From: Conchocele bisecta
Lineage: Eukaryota; Mollusca; Bivalvia; Lucinida; Thyasiridae
DNA: 64,000 bases
NCBI GenBank assembly: GCA_029237695.1
Contig: CM055274.1
Coordinates: 22,929,505 to 22,993,504 of the forward strand
Reading direction: 5' to 3'
The translations under genes and the position numbers were made by a program. Of this stretch, positions 46,185-57,799 are shown in pieces (position 1 is the first letter of the stretch; each line of letters starts with the position of its first letter). The notes beneath the pieces were generated by a model. It was not told the DNA's origin. It worked only from the letters and a program-made list of their open reading frames with translations, and did not search any database.

Positions 46185-47350
46185 GCGGCCGTAGCAAAGT
46201 CATTTGGCCTTGACCTTTGGCATGAAAGCCGCTTAGGTGAGATATAGAATGAAAATATGGCTGTTGATAAAGAAGTTTGACATTTCCAGTCGATCCAATA
46301 TACGGTTGCAGATAAATTGTGTACTTAAAACTTTAATGCAAATATTTCAAAACATTTACACAATTTGACCTTGACCTTGGGCATGAAAGTCACATGCGTG
46401 GGCTATAAAATGAAAATATGGATGTTGATTGTTGATAGACAAATATATGAAGTTTCAATTCAATCTGACTTACGGTTGCAGAGAAATTGTTTACTTAAAA
46501 CTTTAACGCATATATTTCAAAACATTTAACGCAAGTTTCAAAGTAATTTCACCTTCACTGTGTGCATGAAAGCCGTATGAGTGGGATATATAATGTTTGT
46601 TTAATGGTGCTTAACGGCCTATCAACAGCTATGGTCTAATACTCACATAAAGGATATAACTGTCGGATACCAAATGCCAAAGTTGTTTGTTTGTTTATTG
46701 GTGTTTTAACGGCCTATCAACAGCAGGTCATATAAGCTGGGCAAACGGGTTTGATCCTGTATTAACCTGCTGCATTGGGGGGAAAATCCCAAAATCAGAA
46801 CGGAATAATTTCATCGAGAAAAATATAGTCAGCCCTGAAATTAGAATAACCTGACCTGATGCCAGGTCCATACCACACCAAAGTCACTTGGCCCCTTTCC
46901 CTAAAAGAGGATTACGAATAATCGTAATACTCACACAAGAGATATAACCAGATTCAACTGTCACATACAAAATGCCAAAGACGTATGTGAGGGCCAAACC
47001 AGGTCTCCAGTCGGATTTCCGGTAAGGATGAATCGCCATTGTTAAATTACCCATCACATGCACCCACCAGGGCTATAGAAAGAAAATATTGATCTTCTAA
47101 CTTCATAAAGAAGTATATATATGAAGTTTCAAGTCAACCCGACTTGCGGTTGCAGAGACATTGTGTACTTAAAAACTTTGACATGTTTGATACAAATATT
47201 TCAAAACTTTAAGTAATTTGACCTTGTGCAGGAAAGCCACATCGGTGTGCTACAGTATAAAAAATATGGATGACGATAAAGAAGTATATGAAGATTCAAC
47301 TCAATGCGATTTACGGTTGCAGATATAATGGGTACCCAAAAACCTTTAAC
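46185..47350. repeat. Degenerate tandem repeat with an inserted dispersed repeat
   Basis: Diverged units with TTGACCTTG, GGCATGAAAGCC, GAAAATATGGATGTTGAT, ACGGTTGCAGA.A.ATTGTG and AAAACTTTAA recur at about 46195, 46370, 46545, 47055 and 47225. The middle (46592-46925) holds copies of the ACGGCCTATCAACAGC family. Confidence 0.65.
46677..46925 (+). repeat. Dispersed ACGGCCTATCAACAGC repeat
   Basis: TTTGTTTATTGGTGTTTTAA, CGGCCTATCAACAGC, GGAAAATCCCAAAATCAGAA, GATGCCAGGTCCATACCACA. A truncated second head precedes it at 46592-46640. Confidence 0.65.
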
Positions 47351-47888
47351 TTTAACGTTCAAATCTTACGGATGGACGAAAATACAAAAACTATATACAC
47401 ATCGATATACTTTGTATGCCTGGGTATGAATCATGATTGAAGGCACTGTGTTGCAGATGATGCCTCAATAAGTTGTTTCTCACATCATGCACTGCAAATG
47501 ACCAATATCAACCAATTGCACCATTTCATTCGAAGTCAAATTTCGAAGTCGAAATTTATTGTACACATGTAATTTGTTACAAGTTTGACCATTGGGCATT
47601 GATTTCAATTATAATCATGATAATAGCACAAAAATACATCATTAATTCGTAAATTTTTGTTTTTGTTTCCCTTCCAAAGTCTACAAAGTTTGTCTTTGGT
47701 CTATTCTGGATGTTTCAAGTAAAATCTTTTATTGCAAAGATAACTGAAACCATGTGAAATCAACCAAATAGAGACTTTATAGACTGTGGACGTTAAACAG
47801 AAATTTATGAATCAAAGATTGAATGCAATACCTTAAATGCTAATCACTCTAGGTTGGCGGTAGGATTTTTAAATTTGCTCAAATATGT

Positions 47889-48098
47889 GTCTGTGACTGG
47901 AGAAATGGGGCTTATGTGATTTGTGATCAGTGTAGATACACATATCCGCACAGGATCTGCACTGTTCACCATTGCATCAATGAAATCTCCATCATGCTTC
48001 TAACAAGCCACATCATTAGCAGGCTACATGAGTGTACTATTTGATCAGGAGCTACACTGGTCACAAATACAATAAACCACATTCTCCAGTCACAGCCA
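47889..48098. mobile_element. Foldback, TGTGACTGGAGA family
   Basis: Left TGTGACTGGAGAAATGGGGC, right complement ATTCTCCAGTCACAGCC; inner TGTGATCAGTGTAG / TACACTGGTCACAA arms. Confidence 0.75.
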
Positions 48099-48100
48099 CC

Positions 48101-48305
48101 GGTTAAAGTAACGGACCAATACCTATAAATACATTAAATATACCTAAAAGCATCAATAAGTGAAATAAAATAGGCTAAACAAATTATTTACTCCCAAATA
48201 TCACACATGGAGTAAATACATTTTGTTTAGTTTATTTTTCTCTCACTTATTGATGCTCTTAGGTATATTTAATGTATTTATAGGCCATGTTCCGTTACTT
48301 CAACC
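48101..48305. mobile_element. Foldback with GGTTNAAGTAACGGA ends, copy 1
   Basis: GGTTAAAGTAACGGACCAAT and CATGTTCCGTTACTTCAACC as inverted ends; arms AAATACATTAAATATACCTA and complement. A 10-bp direct repeat TCACAGCCAC lies close to both sides. A second copy is at 49365-49512. Confidence 0.8.
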
Positions 48306-48698
48306 TGAGGTCACAGCCACATATGTGTAAAAGCATAGTAAATATATTTTTGACCATTTCAATATCTAGTCATTCGAGTGTCACATAATCAGAAATGTAC
48401 AAATGTCATTCTGTCCACCACAAGAATGAGTCACCGATTCAAAAAATATTGACAAATCTTAAAACTGCACAAGTCAGATTTCTGTGAATAGGATTCATTC
48501 TCAATTCCATCAACACAAGAAGTAACATGTCTTCACGACACATCCTTTCAACAGGATGATTAGATGATTAGAGCAGAAATCAGAGTTAAGAACCACACAA
48601 ACACTGCCGCTGGCATGGATGGTACTCCGGTTAAATGGTTAAATTTTTTGTAAGTAACTGAACTTGTCTTTCTCAAGCTCTTCCTTGAGCGTTATATT

Positions 48699-49024
48699 TC
48701 AGATGTCGCTGATCTTAAGATGATGACAGTCTGTCATGGCGACACTATATTTTGCTTCGTGTAGGCCAGGAACTGGAACAGTTCCTATTTCACGAGTGTT
48801 TGGCAACTTGTTGCCCAGGTGGAGTAGTGTCTTCGGGCAGCGATTCTTCTGGTGGCCTTTGTCCTTCAACAGCAGAATGAGAAACAATTTCCGCCTTATC
48901 TGCTTCTTCTGAAATCGCCCATATACTATCTCAATAGCCCTGCTGGTGTCTGCCTCGACTGCAGGGTGAAGTTGAAGAGGCTCGACGAATAATCCAGATG
49001 GCTAAGATCTGTAGACGGCTTCCC
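48699..49024 (-). pseudogene. Broken coding-like fragment, unidentified
   Basis: After a good minus-strand acceptor (TTTGTTTCAG, exon side 49024), three frames in turn look protein-like: STDLSHLDYSSSLFNFTLQS; EPLQLHPAVEADTSRAIEIV through KTLLHLGNKLPNTREIGTVP to a stop at about 48699; and EEADKAEIVSHSAVEGQRPP. Each is interrupted by stops or needs frameshifts. I recognise no domain. It may be a decayed exon or transposon fragment, or chance. Confidence 0.2.
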
Positions 49025-49364
49025 TGAAACAAACAATCAAACACTATTATGTACATGGTTAGCCTTTTATTTAATTTCTTACCAGTATTAACCATTACTC
49101 AGCAAATGACTCCGCAACTTTTCAACATGAAACACTGCTTAGAGAACTACATCCCACCCGGGCATCAAACTCACAACACTTGGTTAAATGTGGTAAGCGA
49201 GTAAGCCACATTGTTCATAGTTGTGAACAGTAACTCTTGAAATCTACAACCGTACTGTCCTTAGCAGAGTTACGCTTCCATTCATAGTCTTCCTCTGCAG
49301 AATAGTGAATAAGAGATCTGGTTCGCAAATTACATGTACCAGCTAAAGTTGGGGTCCCATCCAC

Positions 49365-49512
49365 AGGTTGAAGTAACGGACCGAGGTATATATATGTGTG
49401 TGTTATAGAGGGAGTAACAAAACTTTTTTTAGCTTTTTTTTTCGTTTATGGACGCTTTTAGGCGTATTTAATGTATTTATAGACCTCGGTCCGTTACAAT
49501 GTACTTCAACCT
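49365..49512. mobile_element. Foldback with GGTTNAAGTAACGGA ends, copy 2
   Basis: AGGTTGAAGTAACGGACCGA / GGTCCGTTACAATGTACTTC with TATTTAATGTATTTATAGAC inside; diverged interior. Confidence 0.75.
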
Positions 49513-49539
49513 GTTTTCATAACAGTTTGCCTATAATAA

Positions 49540-49900
49540 TTAAATAAGTGTATAATTGTGTAACTACGGTACATGTATTCCGCCAGTTTTAAAAATTACG
49601 AGTGCAGGCCCACTATACACATACATGTATAATCATTTAGTAATATTGATTTTACTGATAGTGACTCGCGGTGGTATCAGGCTATTTTGATATGCAAATG
49701 AGACATGACATTTTTATTAAATTATACCAACCCAATTAAATGTGTCACCCGAACAAATATTTTTATTGACACATTATAAAGTACGATCATAGTGCACATA
49801 ACAACACTAAGCAGACAGAATATAGTTTCCATTAACCTTTAATGGAAACACGGTTATCGCCCCTGATATCAGTGACGAAATTCACGTTTCATATAAAAAG
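49540..49900 (+). repeat. TTAA-flanked MITE family, partial copy
   Basis: TAATTAAATAAGTGTATAAT, CGGTGGTATCAGGCTATTTT, ATATGCAAATGAGACATGAC, GGTTATCGCCCCTGATATCA. Termini absent. Confidence 0.7.
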
Positions 49901-49934
49901 AAAAAGTACACGTATATTTTCACGTACATGTACA

Positions 49935-50790
49935 AATGGGGGGAAAATCCCAAAATCAGAACTCAATATTTACAATAACAAAACTATATATTCAGCGCTG
50001 AAATCAGAATAATCCTGGTCCGATAACCAGGTCCTCGCCACACCAGAATCACTTGGCCCCTCCCAAAGCAGTAGGATAAGTAATAATCATACTACAATGT
50101 ACTTTTATAATGGGCAATAACCCAATTCAACTCCCAGGTAACAAAAGAGCCAAAGATAAAAATGTACTGAAGGGTCAAACCAGGCAAATATAGTGATTCC
50201 TATATGGAGGAACCACTACCGTTAATTTACGTCGTCTCGTTCTCCCCCGACCACCACCCACGTAAAGTTTTGTATTACTTTTATAATAGTTTTTTTTTCC
50301 AATGGAAAATATACAAATTAGGTCACAATTAACAACTAAACTGTAAATCAGATCTGATTAGCTATTCTGTAGAGGAAGCCTACGTATATCATTTATTTGT
50401 TTGTTGGGGTCTAACGGCCTATCAAGTTATCAACAGATGCGGTCATTTAAGGCCGGGTCAATGGGTTTAGTAATAAATCCCATATATTACCTGTACAAGT
50501 ACATGTTCAAGTACATGTACAAATGGGGGTGAAATCCTAAAATCAGAAATGAATATTTACAATAAAAGAACTATATACTCAGCCCTTAAATCAGGATGAT
50601 CCTGATCTGATGCCAGGTCCTCTCCACACCAGAATCACATGGCCCCTCCCAAAAGCAGTAGGATCAGTAATAATCTTACTACTTCTATAATGGGCAATAA
50701 CCCAATTCAACTCCCAGGTAACAGAAAGAGCGAAAGATGAAAACGTACCTGAGGGCCAAACCAGGCAAATCGTGATCCATACGTATTACT
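49935..50790 (+). repeat. Two ACGGCCTATCAACAGC-family copies in tandem
   Basis: First copy 49935-50245 lacks the head; the second (50394-50790) has GGTCTAACGGCCTATCAA and GGCCGGGTCAATGGGTTTAG. Both share AATGGGCAATAACCCAATTC. The sequence after each copy (AATATACAAATT..GTCACAATTAACAACTAAA..GTAAATCAGATCTGATTAGC) is itself duplicated at 50305-50390 and 50812-50895, so the unit of duplication is about 500 bp. Confidence 0.75.
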
Positions 50791-50899
50791 TTTATAATAT
50801 TTTTTTTTCAGATGGAAAATATACAAATTGTGTCACAATTAACAACTAAAGTGTAAATCAGATCTGATTAGCTATTATGTAGAGGAAGCCTACATGTAT

Positions 50900-52016
50900 G
50901 AATGGAATAGTAACTCTGCTACAGACGGTACAGGAGTAGATTGCAAGAGTTATTGTTCGCAACTACAATAACATGGTTCAATAATAATGAGACATCAGTA
51001 ATTTCTATATTTTATGTACATATTGGTGTCGTTTTTCTAGTTTCGATGTAGAACCAATAATTCATTAAACTGTGTTTATTCCATTGGGTGACAGTCCAGT
51101 TGTTACCATTTATAATAGTATAGCCAATTGTTCTTGTCATTTTTTTAATTTTATTTCCACTTCAAGGGACCAGGGGTGTCAGAAATGTAATTTCCGTTAC
51201 GTACATTTACATGACATAAATATAGCTTTACATTTACATTTTTTTTCTTTTCTTTTAACGGCATAAAACATACAACTGAAGGGGCATCTATTTAGAAAAG
51301 TGTCAAGAATATGGTAAGCTAATTGTATTAGTGCGAAACAGAGAAATTTAGTAGCAAGTCGTGGAATTTCTCATTTATGGTAACCCAACAACATATATTT
51401 AATATGATATAAAAAATAAAAAAGTCATTTCGGCTAATTCTGCGCACAGACTAATGCACAATTCACGTAATGTTTTGCCCAGCTTACGTCAGAATAAATT
51501 ATGTTGATTTTGGAATAAATCAGCTGATTAACTGTATACTAAGTCACAATTTTATCCCATTCCGATAGTTTGGTAAAAAGTTATTCAGAACATGGATAAA
51601 ATGATTAGTGGTCCTGCTTACTAAATTAATAGATCAACAACAGATCTGTTTAAAAAAGCATCATAAACCAATAATACATATGCAAATATACCGACATTGG
51701 TTATCATTTTATTCCCGTATTATTCGCAAAACTCAAGGACAAAATGGACTGATATTTTGATCAAATTTGGGTCTCCGCTAGGCGGATACAGATAACAGAC
51801 GACAGATGAAATAGTAAAAGCCATCTGTTTAGCCGTTATTATCTCGGCTAAGAACTGCCTTGAATGTTCAGGGAATTTAGACTGAATATGGACATTTTCA
51901 CGAAAATTATTATTAGGTGCGCAGAATTAACAGACACTTTTGTAATCCCAACAAACATACAGTCTCCACCCCCGCCCATATTTCGTGAGGTCACCCCAAT
52001 GAAGCAAAGAAGTCCC
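50900..52016. other. Intergenic sequence left of the gap, nothing recognised
   Basis: AT-rich; no gene, RNA or clear repeat seen. Confidence 0.4.
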
Positions 52017-52516
52017 NNNNNNNNNNNNNNNNNNNNNNNNNNNNNNNNNNNNNNNNNNNNNNNNNNNNNNNNNNNNNNNNNNNNNNNNNNNNNNNNNNNN
52101 NNNNNNNNNNNNNNNNNNNNNNNNNNNNNNNNNNNNNNNNNNNNNNNNNNNNNNNNNNNNNNNNNNNNNNNNNNNNNNNNNNNNNNNNNNNNNNNNNNNN
52201 NNNNNNNNNNNNNNNNNNNNNNNNNNNNNNNNNNNNNNNNNNNNNNNNNNNNNNNNNNNNNNNNNNNNNNNNNNNNNNNNNNNNNNNNNNNNNNNNNNNN
52301 NNNNNNNNNNNNNNNNNNNNNNNNNNNNNNNNNNNNNNNNNNNNNNNNNNNNNNNNNNNNNNNNNNNNNNNNNNNNNNNNNNNNNNNNNNNNNNNNNNNN
52401 NNNNNNNNNNNNNNNNNNNNNNNNNNNNNNNNNNNNNNNNNNNNNNNNNNNNNNNNNNNNNNNNNNNNNNNNNNNNNNNNNNNNNNNNNNNNNNNNNNNN
52501 NNNNNNNNNNNNNNNN
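52017..52516. other. Assembly gap, exactly 500 N
   Basis: Unknown sequence; the round length marks an arbitrary scaffold join. Any open frame drawn across it is meaningless. Confidence 1.
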
Positions 52517-52890
52517 GTAACCGAAGACAAACAGCGTGTAACTGTGTAACCGAAAAATGAAAGGCATTACATATAAAAAAATCAGATTCATCGTATGTAA
52601 CCGATGTAACCGTAGTTAACCAAAGACATATAGCGTGTAACCGTGTAACCCAAAAATGAAAGGCATTAAATATAAAAAAATAAAATTCATTGTCCATCCT
52701 TTCAGAAGAATAGCATGTAACCGATGTAACCGTATGTAACCAAAGACATATAGCGTGTAACCGTGTAACTCAAAATGAAAAGCATTAAATATAAAAAATC
52801 AAATTGATCGTCCAGTATGTAACCGATGTAACCGTATGTAACCAAAGACAAAGAGCGTGTAACCCAAAAATGAAAGGCATAAAAAAGATT
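52517..52890. repeat. Minisatellite of the 40.6-43.8 kb family beside the gap
   Basis: GTAACCGAAGACAAACAGCG, TGAAAGGCATTACATATAAA and GTAACCAAAGACATATAGCG blocks, about 4 diverged units starting directly at the gap edge. Confidence 0.93.
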
Positions 52891-53368
52891 CATTGCCCAT
52901 CTCTGCAGAGCATGCTTTAGTATTGGTTTATAACATTGAGACAAGACATGTAACCTTTGTAACCAATGCTATATAATGGTTACAAATGGACATCTATGTG
53001 CACAGGTGCGGATTTTGGGACCTATCTATTAAAGTATTTATATAGGGTATATTATATAGGGTAAAGTGTTGATACTAAATGTATACATTACATGCTTTAA
53101 ATGCATTAATTTAGCAACTTTGTTTTCGGCGAGTTTTCAGCGAGTGTGAAATACCGGAATCAAGCCAGCGATAGATAACATTCCGATAGATAGGTTCTTT
53201 TGGTCTTTCTGGCAAATTCCGGTTTAAGTGGCTCAGCTGAAATGAATTCTGCATAAATCGTGTATTACACTGCAGCTCCACGAGAGACCCGCATTATACA
53301 TGTACAGAAGCTTTATACAATTTAACATGGTATTGAATTGAATAATGTTGTGTTTATCGGTTTGGTCA

Positions 53369-53440
53369 GGCCTTGTAGTGCAGCGGCTAGCATACTGGTA
53401 TTCATACTAGTGACCTGGGTTCGAGTCCCAGTGGGGCCCA
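53369..53440 (+). tRNA. tRNA-like locus (72 nt), possibly a pseudogene or SINE head
   Basis: GGCCTTGTAGTGCAGCGGCT...GACCTGGGTTCGAGTCCCAG then TGGGGCCCA. Both internal promoter boxes are good: A box TAGTGCAGCGGCTAGCA, B box GGGTTCGAGTCC. The acceptor stem closes using G-T pairs, the D stem (TGC/GCA) and T arm (CTGGG/CCCAG) are intact. The anticodon arm (ACTGG...CTAGT) leaves an 8-nt loop, so no anticodon can be assigned safely. Isolated, with no T-run terminator seen nearby. Confidence 0.4.
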
Positions 53441-53449
53441 TTCTGATTA

Positions 53450-54734
53450 AACAAGCATTGCTATTTTCAATACTACTGGTAAACATATTGTAGGGTGCTT
53501 TTTTTTTCATCTGCCTGTTTATTGTCTTAGTCCGTTTTTCACTGAATGCAACAACTATAGCTTGTACCACAATAACGTACTGTGGTGTGTGTACATAAGA
53601 AACTGATGTATATAATTTGAGATACCTGTGATCTATAATACCTATGTTTTATGCATAATTGACAAAAATATCGCAAACATGAGCAGCTGGTCATCTGAGA
53701 ATCCCCATTGCAACCCCTTTAGGGGTATGTGACGGCATGAACCCATGTCTATGTTGTCCAGTATATATGTCTGAATAACACACACTTGAGTGGGGTACTT
53801 CTCCCTAAGAATGTGTACAAATAAGCCGTGTTTCAGGTATCCCGACCGACCCTGTTTTTTTGATGTGGTCGTATTTTTTTTCATTCATTTAAAACAAATA
53901 ATGAAATAAATTGTTACCTCAATATGTTTTATGCAAAAAGTATTTTTTAACTAGTTAGTCATTGTTATGCACAAAGTGTGTTTTAAACCAATACTGTAAG
54001 TATAGCTAATATTTAAAACAATATTTGTTAGTTTTCACTTATGTTTGCCTAAAAAAAATTGAAAACCTACCGACCAAACCTTTTTTCAGCATGTAACCTG
54101 AAACACAGCTAATTTGTTTAGGCCTTATTAGTTAATACTGTCTGCTATTGTAATTTAGTGATCATTTTATTGTCGAGCCCGCTTAAATTTCGGAAAGCGC
54201 GATAGAGCTTGCAAGTTGTTTCTTTTCTCTTCAGTATGGGTGAACTTGCAAACAGTTTTGGCGTTGTATTATTAAAACTGAATAGTGTAGATAATGTCTA
54301 GGTTTACTCCAGTGTAAGTGAATGGGATTGATCCATGATAATTGTCCGGCCAATCCGTTGGTTAGAAAATGATTTTCACACTAGTCCGTTTATTAAGCCG
54401 GCTAATCTGGAACTACATAAAGTTTGCAAATATTGCTGTCGAGTCTGTGGTGTTTAACATGTTAAAACGGTTACTACCGGTTAATAATGGTATGTGGCTA
54501 TTGACCGCTATTCCCTTTGATGTCCAGCAGATATGTTGGCAGTAATACACCCTTTGTCATCTGTTGTTTTGAATATTTCAAATATTTTCCACTAAAGCTT
54601 GTTACTCCCAACATATTAAAATCACCTCATTGATTTCGCCAAATACAGTTCATGCTTTGCATGACATTTCATTTGAGTTTCGGATTTCTCGCTTTCGCAT
54701 TGTGCACTCCTTCAGGGTGCACATACAACTGGTA
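53450..54734. other. Intergenic sequence, nothing recognised
   Basis: No coding block or repeat structure evident by eye. Confidence 0.4.
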
Positions 54735-55050
54735 ACACTACAGTTTACACATTAACAGACAGCAAGTATTGAATAGTTTGAATGAAAACATATCTTGGCA
54801 TTTCATTAGAATTGTCTCCTGGATACAATTCTAATGAAATACCAAGATGTGTTTTCATGGAAAAATAAAAGAAATATGCTATATTGATGGCCTGTTTATT
54901 GTTTTCTATAGCATGATAAAGGTACCACAAGTGTTCTCATTGCTTGTTGATACTCACAGTCACTACTTACTCACTACTGATTTTAATTGGGTTTTTGGCA
55001 ATTTTAATTGGGTATTTACGCAAATACGCAGCTTATCTGGAGCTGGAGCT
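54735..55050. mobile_element. GCTCCAGATAAGG family element, copy 4
   Basis: Inner hairpin TTTCATTAGAATTGTC...ACAATTCTAATGAAA, TGTGTTTTCATGGAAAAATA, right end CGCAGCTTATCTGGAGC; left end lost. Confidence 0.75.
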
Positions 55051-55390
55051 CTGGGTGGGGTTCACACGCAATATAATTATTACACCAGCTTACATTGTCT
55101 CACCAGCTGACAAGTAGAACTATCGGATTATTTATAATATCAAGGGCTTACCATTGACACCCGAACATTTTGGATATTCTTGTGCCCAAATTATTGTCCA
55201 ATAATTTCTAGCCAGAAATTCATGTGTCCGATCCACCGAGCTGAAGTTGGCACCCAAAATAATTGGCCAGCACTCATTTTGGTAGCCTACGATTAATTCA
55301 CTGCAAGCGGTCGAATATGGCGATATTAACAACTTCCGGGAAGTATATAACATATTGTAGTACTAAGTCTCGGACATCATTGGAGGGGCC

Positions 55391-57147
55391 GAGGAAGGTG
55401 CCGGGCAGCGACTGGTATAGGGCGGTAGGGCAGAGGCCCAAGTGTACGACGGCACCGTCGGCTGAGGGCCTGAAGTAATTTTGCGGGTATGGTGGCCGGT
55501 TGATGCCATAGCATATTTCACGAAATCTGAAAATTGAGGTTGGGCCGATTCAAAAGGGTATGGCGGCTAGCCCCCCAGAGGAAAGTTCCGTGTACCCACT
55601 AGTATGGCAACGTAGGGCAGAGGTCCCGGTGTCCGGCGGCACCGTCGGCTAAGCGCCTGAAGTAACTTTGCGGGTATAGTGGTCAGTTGAAGTCATGGCA
55701 TTATTCGCGAATACCATCATTGGAGGGGCAAATCAAAAGGGTATGGTGGCTAGCCCACCAGACGAAGGTGCCGGGTACCCACTAGTATAGCGACGTAGGG
55801 CATGGGCCCCGGTGTCCGGCGGCATCGTCGGCTAAGGGCCTGAAGTAACTTTGCGCGTATGGTGGTCAGTTGAAGTCATGGCAGTTTCTCGAAAACCACC
55901 ACGGGAGGGGCAAGTGAAAAGGGCGCGACCGCTAGCCCCCAGAGGAAAGTGCCGGGCAGCGACTGGTATAGGGCGATAGGGCAGAGGCCCAAGTGTACGA
56001 CGGCACCGTCGGCTGAGGGCCTGAAGTAATTTTTGCGAGTATGGTGGCCGGTTGATGCCATAGCATATTTCACGAAATCTGAAAATCGAGGTTGGGCCGA
56101 TTCAAAAGGGTATGGCGGCTAGCCCCTCAGAGGAAGGTGCCGGGTACCCACTAGTATGGCGACGTAGGGCAGGGGTCCCGGTGTCCGGCGGCACCGTCGG
56201 CTAAGCGCCTGAAGTAACTTTGCGCGTATGGTGGTCAGTTGAAGTCAAGGCATTTTTCGCGAATGCCATCATTGGAGGGGCAAATCAAAAGGGTATGACG
56301 GCTAGCCCCCCCCCCAGTCGAAGGTGCCGGGTACGCACTAGTATGGCGACGTAGGGCATTGGCCCCGGTGTCCGGCGGCACCGTCGGCTAAGGGCCGGAA
56401 GTAACTTTTCGGGTATGGTGACCAGTTGAAGTCATGGCAGTTTCTCGAAAACCACCAAGGGAGGGGCAAGTGAAAAGGGCGCGACCACTAGCCCCCAGAG
56501 GAAGGTGCCGGGCAGCGACTGGTATAGGGCGGTAGGGCAGAGGCTCTAGTGTACGACGGCACCGTCGGCTGAGGGCCTGAAGTAATTTTGCGGGTATGGT
56601 GGCCGGTTGATGCCATAGCATATTTCACGAAATCTGAAAATCGAGGTTGGGCCGATTCAAAAGGGTATGGCGGCTAGCCCCCCAGAGGAAGGTGCCGGGT
56701 ACCCACTAGTATGGCGACGTAGGACAGATGTCCCGGTGTCCTGTGGCACCATCGGCTAAGCGCCTGAATTAACTTTGCGGTTACGGTGGTCAGTTGAAGT
56801 CATGGCATTTGTCGCGAACGCCATCATTGGAGTGGCAAATCAAAAGGGTATGGCGGCTAGCCCCCCAGACGAAGGTGCCGGGTACCCACTAGTATGGCGA
56901 CGTAGGGCATGGGCATGGGCCCCGGTGTCCGGCGGCACCGTCGACTAAGGGCCTGAAGTAACTTTGCTGGTATGGTGGCCAGTTGAAGTCATGGCAGTTT
57001 CTCGAAAACCACCACGGGAGGGGCAAGTGAAAAGGGCGCGACCGCTAGCCCCCAGAGGAAGGTGCCGGGTAGCGACTTGGATAGGGCGGTAGGGCAGAGG
57101 CTCAAGTGTACGACGGCAACGTCGGCTGAGGGCCTGAAGTAACTTTC
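55391..57147 (+). repeat. GC-rich satellite with three-unit higher-order repeat
   Basis: Monomers start at 55391, 55578, 55761, 55942, 56130, 56317, 56498, 56685, 56868 and 57055 (181-188 bp). Three variants alternate: A (GGGCAGCGACTGGTATAGGG, later TATTTCACGAAATCTGAAAA), B (GGGTACCCACTAGTATGGCG, later CGCGAATGCCATCATTGG), C (same start, later CAGTTTCTCGAAAACCACCA). Variant A recurs every 551, 556 and 557 bp. Shared core: GTGCCGGG, GGCACCGTCGGCTAAG, CCTGAAGTAACTTTGCG. Much more GC-rich than its surroundings. Confidence 0.93.
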
Positions 57148-57346
57148 ACTAAACTTTCACGTTGTGTTCAGCGACCAGTTTTTGTCCCATTTCAACAAAA
57201 CGTGGTTTGGCAGCAATGGGAAAGATTCTAATTAAAGTTCTACCAAACCATGTTGTTGGTGTGAACAATGGAAAATAGAACACAAATAGCAGACGACAAC
57301 ATTTAATTCAGCAGTGTAAGGGTTAAATTGACATTGATCAACCGTT

Positions 57347-57780
57347 GCACCTTCCTCTGGGGGGCTAGCCGCCATACCCTTTTGAATCGGCCCAACCTCG
57401 ATTTTCAGATTTCGTGAAATATGCTATGGCATCAACCGGCCACCGTATCTGCAAAGTCACTTCAGGCCCTCAGCCGACGGTGCCGTCGGACACTGGGGCC
57501 TCTGCCCTACCGCCCTATACTAGTGGCTGCCCGGCACCTTCCTCTGGGGGCTAACGGTCTACCCTTTTCACTTGCCCCTCCCGTGGTGATTTTCGAGAAA
57601 ATGTCAGGACTTCAACTGGCCACCATACTTGCAAAGTTACTTCAGGCCCCTAGCCGACGGTGCCGACGGTGCCAACGGTGCCGCCGGACACCTGGGCATA
57701 TGTCCTCCGTTACCAAACTAGTGGGTACCCGACACCTTCGTCTTGGGGGTGGTGGGGGGCTAGCCGCCATACCCTTTTGA
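57347..57780 (-). repeat. Inverted fragment of the same satellite
   Basis: Reverse complement of about 2.3 monomers (CACCTTCCTCTGGGGGGCTA, CTTCAGGCCCTCAGCCGACG), separated from the direct array by 200 bp. GGTGCCGACGGTGCCAACGG shows a local 9-bp triplication. Confidence 0.92.
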
Positions 57781-57799
57781 TGGTAGAAATGCATATTCC

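Noticed and set aside
51848..52697. Long open frames of 179-256 codons
   Set aside because: Almost entirely the 500 N gap; flanking residues come from the minisatellite.
55876..57780. Arg/Pro-rich open frames in the GC-rich satellite
   Set aside because: Frames exist on both strands and follow the satellite monomer; GC richness lowers stop frequency.
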